A DNA stretch of 64,000 nucleotides from UBA7477 sp045602925. GTDB taxonomy: Bacteria; Bacillota; Clostridia; Oscillospirales; Ruminococcaceae. The stretch lies in contig JAZSCN010000009.1 of assembly GCA_045602925.1 (NCBI GenBank), forward strand, positions 1-64,000, read 5' to 3'. Each line of letters begins with the position of its first letter. Within the stretch, counting starts at the first letter, position 1. A program made the position numbers and the translations under genes. Shown here one piece after another: positions 58,009 to 64,000 of this stretch. The notes beneath the pieces were generated by a model that saw nothing but the letters and a program-made list of their open reading frames with translations, had not been told where the DNA came from and searched no databases.

Positions 58009-58692
58009 ATGAACAATAGCAGGGAGCTCAAAGATAAAGAAATTACAGATATTTTTTCAATAAGTAATATTGAAGACTCTGCATCTTTGTTACATAATTA
58101 TGGCACGCTTATGTCATATTACAAGTGTGCAATTATGGAAATCGAAACAAAATTCAATGTACTTAATGTTGAGTTTTCTTTAAGATATGACCGTAATCCT
58201 ATAAACTCGATTAAAACACGTCTTAAAAAGCCTATTAGCCTTAAAGAAAAACTCGATAAAAAGTGTCTACCATTAACTGTTGAAGCTATAGAAAGCAACA
58301 TCAATGATGTAGCAGGCGTAAGAGTCGTATGCTCTTTTGAAAAGGATGTTTATATGCTTGCTGATGCTCTATTAAAGCAGGATGATATTACTCTTGTTTC
58401 GATGAAAGATTATATTGAAAATCCTAAACCAAACGGCTATAGAAGCTTACATCTTATTGTCGAGGTTCCAATATTCTTAGCCAATGAGAAGCGAATTATG
58501 AAGGTTGAAATTCAGCTTAGAACAATAGCTATGGATTCATGGGCATCTCTCGAACACCAGCTCAGATATAAGAAGGATTTTGAATTTACTGATTATATTG
58601 CTAATGAGCTTTATGAATGCTCGCAATTAAGCGAAAGCCTTGATAAACGTATGGATAATTTAAGAAAGCTATTACAAATCGATGTGACATAA
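58009..58692 (+). CDS. Small alarmone synthetase (GTP pyrophosphokinase family)
   Basis: Single-domain RelA/SpoT-type (p)ppGpp synthetase of the RelQ/RelP group, 227 residues from ATG 58009. Synthetase motifs: DVAGVRVVCSFEKDVY (about residue 98), PKPNGYRSLHLIVEVP (about 140, with the Tyr that stacks on GTP), and VEIQLRTIAMDSWASLEHQL (about 166). No hydrolase, TGS or ACT domain. It would raise alarmone levels in response to its own transcription, for example under cell-wall stress. Followed by the SIMPL gene after 24 bases, probably in one transcript. Confidence 0.92.
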   Translation: MNNSRELKDKEITDIFSISNIEDSASLLHNYGTLMSYYKCAIMEIETKFNVLNVEFSLRYDRNPINSIKTRLKKPISLKEKLDKKCLPLTVEAIESNINDVAGVRVVCSFEKDVYMLADALLKQDDITLVSMKDYIENPKPNGYRSLHLIVEVPIFLANEKRIMKVEIQLRTIAMDSWASLEHQLRYKKDFEFTDYIANELYECSQLSESLDKRMDNLRKLLQIDVT

Positions 58693-58716
58693 ATTAAATA
58701 GTAAAGGAGTTTAAAA

Positions 58717-59367
58717 ATGGATAAGAGAACAATTACCGTAGTTGGAATGGGTAGGTTATCAACACCCGTTGATTTAGTTGAAATTACTCTAAATCTTTCT
58801 GAAACAAATATGGAATATGCTAATGCTACAAGTAAATGTGAAGAGAAACTATCAGCTGTTAAAAATTCACTTAAACACTTAAATATTGATGAAAAAGAAC
58901 TTAAAACGACCGACTATAGAGTTGTTTCAGATTATAAGTCTGTACATAAAGAAAATGGATATGTAAATGAGTTTGTAGGCTATAAATGCACACATTCTCT
59001 TAAGCTAGAGCTTGACTTTGATAATAATCTTTTATCAAAGGTTTTAGCATCAATTTCGGATACTATTTCAGAGCCAAACCTTCACATTAATTTTACTGCT
59101 AAGGATACATCGTCAATCAAAACTGCGGTTTTAGCAGATGCTTGTAAAACTGCAAGAGAAAATGCGATGGCTATATGCTCGGCTACCGGAACTCAGCTCG
59201 GCGATATTTTAAGTATAAAATATTCTGATATTGAACCATCAATTTACTCTAATAGTACATTTTCATTTGCCGATGTTCGTGCATGTGCAGAAACAACCGG
59301 CGCAAGCATAAATCCCGAAGATATAGTATCAACAGATGGAGTTACTATTACCTGGGAAATTATATAA
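58717..59367 (+). CDS. SIMPL domain-containing protein (DUF541)
   Basis: 216 residues. Opens with RTITVVGMGRLSTPVDLVEI, the typical SIMPL start, then a KLSAVKNSLKHLNIDEKELKTTDYRV segment (split, about 48-72) and DACKTARENAMAICSATGTQLGDILSI (split, about 138-164). Unlike many family members it has no signal peptide, so this one is cytoplasmic. The function of the family is not settled. AAAGGAG ribosome binding site. Confidence 0.88.
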   Translation: MDKRTITVVGMGRLSTPVDLVEITLNLSETNMEYANATSKCEEKLSAVKNSLKHLNIDEKELKTTDYRVVSDYKSVHKENGYVNEFVGYKCTHSLKLELDFDNNLLSKVLASISDTISEPNLHINFTAKDTSSIKTAVLADACKTARENAMAICSATGTQLGDILSIKYSDIEPSIYSNSTFSFADVRACAETTGASINPEDIVSTDGVTITWEII

Positions 59368-59372
59368 AAAAC

Positions 59373-59398
59373 AGGCACTTGCTTTTTAGCAGGTGCCT
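59373..59398. terminator. Bidirectional terminator between the SIMPL and FakA-like genes
   Basis: AGGCACTTGC (59373-59382) pairs with GCAGGTGCCT (59389-59398), one T-G pair. A6 upstream gives a good U tract for the minus-strand operon; the plus side is weaker. Confidence 0.82.
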
Positions 59399-59404
59399 TA
59401 CTTA

Positions 59405-59656
59405 TTATCCCTTTAAGCCACGAGACTGTCTGTCCATATCCTCTATAACGATATCATATATCTCGCCGAGAGATGCAGCGTATTTCAGTAAATCCCAAGG
59501 CTCATTAGTGTGAAAATGTACCTTTATGAGTTCCTCGTCACCAACAGCAAGCAGGGAATCTCCCTTAAAGTTTTCTACAATATAATCATAAACAATGTCT
59601 TCATCAAGATTTTCGCCTTCAATGAGAAACTGTGTGTCATATCTAAATTCAATCAT
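59405..59656 (-). CDS. Small protein resembling the C-terminal part of FakA/YloV (DAK-type kinase)
   Basis: 83 residues. VKVHFHTNEPW-type sequence (IKVHFHTNEPWDLLKYAASL, about 44-63) followed by GEIYDIVIEDMDRQSRG matches the segment at the end of the FakA/YloV-like proteins, whose full length is over 500 residues. It has its own start and is coupled to the upstream TSCPD gene with 2 bases between them, so it is a stand-alone small domain rather than debris. Function unknown; could bind a fatty-acid-kinase partner or act as a regulator. Confidence 0.8.
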   Translation of the reverse strand: MIEFRYDTQFLIEGENLDEDIVYDYIVENFKGDSLLAVGDEELIKVHFHTNEPWDLLKYAASLGEIYDIVIEDMDRQSRGLKG

Positions 59657-59658
59657 AA

Positions 59659-59922
59659 TTATTCTCCTTTGTTTTGGCTGTCATATGCTATTCTGACTGC
59701 ACGAGCAAGCTGGTCTGCACAGGATGTCGGTCTTCTTCCACAGGTATTACCTAGAAGCTTACTTTCGATTTCTTCAACAGTTTTACCTTCCAAAAGCTTG
59801 GAAATTGCTTTAAGATTGCCGTTGCATCCACCTATAAATACAATATCAGATACTATATTGCCTTCAAGCTTAAATCTAATTTCAGAAGCACAAACGCTCT
59901 GGGTTCTGTATGAAAATTCCAT
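59659..59922 (-). CDS. TIGR03905 family TSCPD domain protein
   Basis: 87 residues from the ATG at 59922 (AAGGAG at 59938-59933). The domain pattern is visible: SEIRFKLEGNIVSDIVFIGGCNGNLKAI (split, about 13-40), IESKLLGNTCGRRPTSCADQLARAV (split, about 52-76), where TSCAD stands at the TSCPD position. TSCPD domains also occur at the end of B12-dependent ribonucleotide reductases; the small stand-alone family has no assigned role. First gene of a two-gene minus-strand operon. Confidence 0.88.
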   Translation of the reverse strand: MEFSYRTQSVCASEIRFKLEGNIVSDIVFIGGCNGNLKAISKLLEGKTVEEIESKLLGNTCGRRPTSCADQLARAVRIAYDSQNKGE

Positions 59923-59954
59923 GTTATTACATCTCCTTAAAGTTATTATGTCTA

Positions 59955-59983
59955 ATTTTATCACAATATATTTTCACTGTCAA
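59955..59983 (-). promoter_or_regulatory. Promoter of the TSCPD/FakA-like pair
   Basis: Minus strand TTGACA (59983-59978), 17-base spacer, TAAAAT (59960-59955), extended TGA. It overlaps the end of the prs terminator T tract. Confidence 0.85.
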
Positions 59984-60016
59984 ATAAAAAAGAGGAAGCT
60001 CCTTGTGAACTTCCTC
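59982..60016 (-). terminator. Terminator of prs
   Basis: GAGGAAG (60016-60010 on the minus strand) pairs with CTTCCTC (59998-59992), followed by TTTTTTATTT. Confidence 0.88.
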
Positions 60017-60028
60017 AATATAGCTAAA

Positions 60029-61171
60029 TTATGCTCTACCTGTTTCCTTAAGAAGAGCCTTAATCTTTTCGTGTGGGTCAATAATAGCCGAGATAGAAAG
60101 GTCGTGGTTTAGAGATGCGATAAAGTAAGCAATATACTTAGCGCAGTCAACATCGTGATACCATTCTCTGCTGAGAAGTTCAGGTGTACGATAGGTGAGG
60201 TTTGTTCCGAACACACCATCGATAATTCCATTCTTATATGCTTCATCAAATACACTAAGGCCATTTGTGAAGAGTGGGTATGTAGCATAAGCGTAAATCT
60301 TTCTAGCGTTACGTTTCTTGAGCTCTGCAGCAACCTCAAGCATAGATTCACCGGAAGAAATAATGTCATCAGAAACGAAGATGTCTTTACCTTCAACGGA
60401 ATCACCGAGATACTCATGTGCAACAATAGGGTTACGTCCGTTTACAACAACTGAGTAGTCACGTCTCTTATAGAACATACCGAGATTAATGCCGAGAACT
60501 GAAGCGTAGTACATATTTCTGTTGATAGCACCTTCGTCAGGAGATACAACCATGAAGTGGTCCTTATCAACATTGATGTCAGGAATATCTCTGAACATCT
60601 TCTTGAGTACCTGATATGTTGGCATAACATTGTCAAAGCCCATAAGAGGAATAGCATTCTGAACACGAGGGTCGTGAGCATCAAAAGTAATTATATTAGA
60701 AACACCCATTGACTGAAGCTCCTGAAGTGCAACGGCACAGTCGAGAGATTCACGGTAGTTTCTTCTGTGCTGACGTCCACCGTAAAGTATTGGCATTACA
60801 AGGTTTATTCTGTGAGCCTTACCACTTGCAGCCTGAATAATTCTCTTTAAGTCTTGATAGTGGTCATCAGGGGACATACTGTTCTGAGTACCGAACATAT
60901 TGTACTTTACATTGTAGTTACCAACATCACAGATGATAAAAAGGTCATCACCTCTAACTGTAGACTTGATGAGCGCCTTACCATCGCCGGAAGAAAATCT
61001 TGGACAATCAGCATCAATGAGGAATGAATCAGTTTCAATTCCGCCTTGCTTATACCAATCAACAAGGTAATCATTGATTTCTGTTGAGAGTTCCTGAGTG
61101 CCGTTCATTGCGATAATTCCGAGTGGTGCTACGTTTGTTTGCTTGCTGAAAATTATTTCTTTCGTATCCAT
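60029..61171 (-). CDS. prs: Ribose-phosphate pyrophosphokinase, divergent long form
   Basis: Makes PRPP from ribose 5-phosphate and ATP; PRPP feeds the his operon in this window. 380 residues from ATG 61171 (GGAAGGGAT upstream), longer than the usual 310-320. Recognisable: PILYGGRQHRRNYRESLDCA (about residue 128), ITFDAHDPRVQNA (about 163), VVSPDEGAINRN (about 209) and the PRPP loop FVSDDIISSGESMLE (about 266). Both the flexible loop and the PRPP loop differ from classic Prs (DDIISSGES for DDIIDTGGT), and the C terminus is extended. It could be a divergent Prs or a PRPP-using relative; the match along the whole length favours Prs. Confidence 0.85.
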   Translation of the reverse strand: MDTKEIIFSKQTNVAPLGIIAMNGTQELSTEINDYLVDWYKQGGIETDSFLIDADCPRFSSGDGKALIKSTVRGDDLFIICDVGNYNVKYNMFGTQNSMSPDDHYQDLKRIIQAASGKAHRINLVMPILYGGRQHRRNYRESLDCAVALQELQSMGVSNIITFDAHDPRVQNAIPLMGFDNVMPTYQVLKKMFRDIPDINVDKDHFMVVSPDEGAINRNMYYASVLGINLGMFYKRRDYSVVVNGRNPIVAHEYLGDSVEGKDIFVSDDIISSGESMLEVAAELKKRNARKIYAYATYPLFTNGLSVFDEAYKNGIIDGVFGTNLTYRTPELLSREWYHDVDCAKYIAYFIASLNHDLSISAIIDPHEKIKALLKETGRA

Positions 61172-61229
61172 TGCTATTATCCCTTCCGAAAATATTATAC
61201 CTGACGTGTATAAACACATGTATATTAGA

Positions 61230-61258
61230 ATTATATCTCATTTTGTCGGATTTTACAA
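61230..61258 (-). promoter_or_regulatory. Promoter of prs
   Basis: Minus strand TTGTAA (61258-61253), 17-base spacer, TATAAT (61235-61230). Confidence 0.68.
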
Positions 61259-61351
61259 TAGCTAAAAATTATTTTAGTTCTTCTCACAAAAATAATCAAT
61301 TACTGTTAGCATATTTATACATCATTACACAGTTAAGTTGTAAATTAATAT

Positions 61352-61380
61352 TGCTATTTTCTCAAAAATGTTATATAATA
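61352..61380 (+). promoter_or_regulatory. Promoter of murD
   Basis: TTGCTA (61352-61357), 17-base spacer, TATAAT (61375-61380). Confidence 0.68.
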
Positions 61381-61418
61381 AATATATATATGACTATATT
61401 GCAAGGGAGACAAAAGAT

Positions 61419-62813
61419 ATGACACGTGCTCATATGTTTTTTGAATCATTAAAGAATAAAAGAATAGCGGTTATCGGTGCTGGTGTTAGTCACTTTGACC
61501 TTATAAAACTTATGCTTTCTAAAGGTCTTGATGTAACTGTTTGTGACAAAGCGACTTTCGATAAGTTTGATAGCAAGGTATATAGCGAGCTTTCCTCACT
61601 TGGTTCAAAATTTGTTTTAGGTGAGAATTATCTCGATGCACTTCTTGATACTGATATTATCTTCAGAACACCGGGAATGTATTATAATCACCCGATTATC
61701 ACTAAGGCCAGAGAAAAGGGTATAGTTGTTACTTCGGAAATGGAGTGCTTCTTTGACCTTTGTCCTTGTAAGACATACGCTCTTACGGGCTCAGATGGTA
61801 AGACTACTACTACAACATTAGTTTCTGAGTTTTTTAAAGCCGAAGGAAAAACCGTCCACCTTGGCGGAAATATCGGCAGGGCGCTATTACCGATTATTGA
61901 AGATATTAAGCCCACAGATATTGCAGTAGTAGAGCTTTCCAGCTTCCAGCTACTCTCTATGCGTGAATCACCTGATGTTGCCGGTATTACAAACATAACA
62001 CCAAATCATCTTAATGTTCACGGAACAATGGATGAATACATTTTTGCAAAATGCAATCTTCTCTATCACCAGAATGCCTTTTCAAGAGCTGTTTTAAGCT
62101 ATGACAACGAAACCACAAGAGAGCTTTCATCACTTGTAAGAGGTAAGCTATCTTACTTCAGCAGGAGAGAAAAACTCGAAAACGGCGCATTCTTAGATGA
62201 TGATGGAATGCTTTGCTATAGTGACTATGGTAAGGTTACTAAAATCGTTGATATGAAGGATATCAGAATACCCGGTATCCATAACGTTGAAAACTTTCTC
62301 ACTGCTATTGCAATGACCTGGGGCGAGGTTTCACCGGAAACAGTCAGAAAGGTTGCCAAGGAATTTGCAGGCGTTGAGCATAGAATAGAATTTGTAAGAG
62401 AGCTTGATGGCGTAAAGTATTATAACAATTCGATAGCTTCAAGCCCAACAAGAGTTCTTGCTTGTCTTGCTTCTTTTGACCAAAAGCAGATTGTTATCCA
62501 GGGTGGCTCTGATAAGGGAATATCCTTTGAGCCTATGGCAGATGAAATTTGCCGTAAGGTTAAAGTACTTATTCTTATGGGAGAAACTGCTCAGAAAATT
62601 CAGGATGCAGTAACTTCATCAAGCCTTTTTGCTGAAAGTGGATTAAAAATTGTTCGAGTTAATAATATGCAGGAAGCTGTCATAGCTGCAAGAAATAATG
62701 CTCAGAAAGGTGATATCGTTTCACTTTCACCTGCTTGTGCAAGCTTTGATATGTATAGAATGTTTGAAGAGAGAGGAAATCACTTCAAGCAGCTTGTAAA
62801 TGAACTCAATTAG
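61419..62813 (+). CDS. murD: UDP-N-acetylmuramoyl-L-alanine--D-glutamate ligase
   Basis: Cytoplasmic Mur ligase that adds D-Glu to the peptidoglycan precursor. 464 residues from ATG 61419 (AAGGGAG at 61403-61409). N-terminal Rossmann domain (RIAVIGAGVSHFDLI), ATP P-loop TGSDGKTTTTT (about residue 123), VVELSSFQL (about 170), NITPNHLNVHG (about 191), HNVENFLTAIA (about 287) and C-terminal NNSIASSPTR and SPACASFDMY (about 434). It stands apart from the usual mur/fts cluster. Followed 12 bases later by an M42 peptidase gene. Confidence 0.93.
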   Translation: MTRAHMFFESLKNKRIAVIGAGVSHFDLIKLMLSKGLDVTVCDKATFDKFDSKVYSELSSLGSKFVLGENYLDALLDTDIIFRTPGMYYNHPIITKAREKGIVVTSEMECFFDLCPCKTYALTGSDGKTTTTTLVSEFFKAEGKTVHLGGNIGRALLPIIEDIKPTDIAVVELSSFQLLSMRESPDVAGITNITPNHLNVHGTMDEYIFAKCNLLYHQNAFSRAVLSYDNETTRELSSLVRGKLSYFSRREKLENGAFLDDDGMLCYSDYGKVTKIVDMKDIRIPGIHNVENFLTAIAMTWGEVSPETVRKVAKEFAGVEHRIEFVRELDGVKYYNNSIASSPTRVLACLASFDQKQIVIQGGSDKGISFEPMADEICRKVKVLILMGETAQKIQDAVTSSSLFAESGLKIVRVNNMQEAVIAARNNAQKGDIVSLSPACASFDMYRMFEERGNHFKQLVNELN

Positions 62814-62825
62814 TGTGGTGTGAGA

Positions 62826-63845
62826 ATGGATATGTTAAAAACTCTTTGCGACCTATCTGAAGCTGATTCTTTTTCTTCGAATAGCAGCAAAGTTTATACA
62901 ATTCTTTTAGAAAAACTTTCTGACTACGGTGAGCCGTATGTTGATAATATTGGCAATATAATCTGCAAGGTTGGTAATCATTCTGCAGATAAACAGAATT
63001 TGCTTATAGATGCACACATCGACGAGATAGGCTTTGTTGTAAGCTATATTTGTGATGGTGGCTTTTTGAAGCTTTCATCTTGCGGCGGCATTGATAAAAG
63101 AGTGCTTGCAGCTCAGGAGATTGTCATACTTGGCAAAAAGCCAGTCAGTGCTGTAATATCTTCTACACCTCCACATCTTGAATCTGATAAATCTAAGGCT
63201 TGGTCTCTCGATGACTTATATGCAGATACCGGTCTTAATGAAGAAGAAGTGAAGGAACTTATTTCACTCGGCGACTTTGCATATATTAAGCAAAAGCCTC
63301 AAAAGCTTCTGGGTAGCAAAATTACCGGTAAGGCGCTTGATAACAGAGCCGGTTGTATTTGCGTTCTTAATGCTTTAGAACTTTTAAAAAACAGAGATAC
63401 AAAATACAATTTAACAGTTATTTTTTCTGTTCAAGAAGAGCTCGGTTTGAGAGGCGCAAAAGCATTATCACTGTCTTGTGACAAAGCTATTATTGTTGAT
63501 GTTTCTTTTGCAAAAACAGTTTTAGAAAATGATTGTGACTGTGGTGAGCTTTCAAAGGGACCGATGATTGGTATATCACCATCTCTTTGCAGAGAGCTTT
63601 CGAATGATGCTATAGATACTGCAGAAAGATACAACATACCATATCAGCTTGAAGTTATGTCCGGCAGGACCGGTACTAACGCTGACGTGATTGGCGTTAT
63701 GCAAAGTGGAGTTAAAACTTTAACAATATCAATTCCTCTAAAGCATATGCATACTCCGGTTGAAATAATTGACCTTGATGATATCGAAAATTCTGCTAGG
63801 CTTGTTGCTGAGATGGTATCAAAAGAAAGCGAGGCTAAAAAGTAA
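62826..63845 (+). CDS. M42 family metallopeptidase
   Basis: 339 residues, glutamyl aminopeptidase/tetrahedral aminopeptidase type. Two-metal motifs: LIDAHIDEIGFVV (about residue 62), GKALDNRAGC (about 170), catalytic VQEELGLRGAK (about 201), DVSFA (about 222) and the final metal His in KHMHTPVE (about 304). Normal length about 340-350. Start set at ATG 62826; a GTG at 62820 is also possible. It overlaps the next gene by one base. Confidence 0.92.
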   Translation: MDMLKTLCDLSEADSFSSNSSKVYTILLEKLSDYGEPYVDNIGNIICKVGNHSADKQNLLIDAHIDEIGFVVSYICDGGFLKLSSCGGIDKRVLAAQEIVILGKKPVSAVISSTPPHLESDKSKAWSLDDLYADTGLNEEEVKELISLGDFAYIKQKPQKLLGSKITGKALDNRAGCICVLNALELLKNRDTKYNLTVIFSVQEELGLRGAKALSLSCDKAIIVDVSFAKTVLENDCDCGELSKGPMIGISPSLCRELSNDAIDTAERYNIPYQLEVMSGRTGTNADVIGVMQSGVKTLTISIPLKHMHTPVEIIDLDDIENSARLVAEMVSKESEAKK

Positions 63846-64000
63846 TGATAAACACATTAAAAGACCTCTGCTTATTGGATGCTGTTTCTGGCAATGAAGC
63901 ATCTGTGCGTGAATATATTATCGAGAGACTTAAAAACAAGTGTGAGTATACAGTAGATGCTTTAGGCAATGTAATTGCTTTTTCAAAAGGCAATAGAAGG
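63845..64000 (+). CDS. Second M42 family metallopeptidase, N-terminal part only
   Basis: Starts with the ATG in TAATG at 63845, coupled to the previous gene, and runs off the window end after 52 codons. The visible start, KDLCLLDAVSGNEASVREYI followed by YTVDALGNVIAF, is the N-terminal pattern of M42 peptidases and parallels the beginning of the upstream gene. The active-site motifs lie outside the window. Confidence 0.8.
   Translation, partial: MINTLKDLCLLDAVSGNEASVREYIIERLKNKCEYTVDALGNVIAFSKGNRR

Overview
The window is an AT-rich stretch of a Gram-positive, low-GC, anaerobic Firmicutes chromosome, most likely a gut-type Clostridia of the Oscillospirales/Ruminococcaceae kind. The grounds are PolC-type replicase, a short HisG with a separate HisZ, a yajC-TIGR04086 pair, DUF5685, an RelQ/RelP-like alarmone synthetase, NADH/ferredoxin flavin enzymes of strict anaerobes, and strong extended -10 sigma-A promoters. 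The genus assignment is inference from gene content.

Layout. 1-14.2 kb is core housekeeping: rpmF, der, plsY, gpsA, then a promoter-led pyrH-frr-uppS-cdsA-dxr-rseP-ispG-polC operon (UMP kinase, ribosome recycling, undecaprenyl and isoprenoid precursors, CDP-diacylglycerol, site-2 protease, replicase). 14.3-21.3 kb is a nine-gene histidine operon (hisZ-G-D-C-B-H-F-I-E) that lacks hisA and has two palindromes over its promoter. 21.4-25.2 kb holds poorly known genes: a Cys-rich protein, DUF5685, a J-domain/Cys-tail protein and two membrane proteins. 25.2-25.6 kb is a tRNA Gly-Arg-His cluster. 25.6-30.0 kb encodes a three-subunit NADH/ferredoxin/NAD(P)H flavin-iron-sulfur complex, probably an electron-bifurcating transhydrogenase. 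30.0-31.6 kb makes phosphatidylethanolamine (pssA-psd). 31.7-36.7 kb has a GHL10-like exported hydrolase, yajC and a multi-domain GH3 enzyme. 37.0-40.1 kb is a small catabolic-looking set (HD hydrolase, FMN alpha-hydroxyacid enzyme, xylose-isomerase-like protein, and an SDR broken by one amber codon). 40.1-46.3 kb is on the minus strand: glnA, a YtrA-type GntR/ABC exporter operon with its operator, a FemAB-like transferase and tRNA-Pro. 46.5-51.3 kb is a surface-polysaccharide operon (two glycosyltransferases, Wzm/Wzt-type exporter, UDP-galactopyranose mutase). 51.4-53.3 kb is a thioesterase-HAD phosphatase-MscS operon. 53.5-55.9 kb is an FrhB/pyruvyl-transferase fusion. 55.96-56.28 kb holds tRNA-Leu followed by tandem copies of its 3' end and terminator. 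56.4-64 kb carries a patatin, bioY, an alarmone synthetase, a SIMPL protein, a small FakA-like/TSCPD pair, a divergent prs, murD and two overlapping M42 peptidases.

Most of the window is ordinary core genome. No CRISPR array, prophage, transposase or toxin-antitoxin system was seen. The points most worth following up are the trimeric transhydrogenase-like complex, the tRNA-Leu tandem scars, the amber-interrupted SDR, the FrhB-pyruvyltransferase fusion, the DUF5685/J-domain neighbourhood, the missing hisA with double-palindrome his promoter, and two genes whose ribosome binding site is separated from the start codon by a hairpin.
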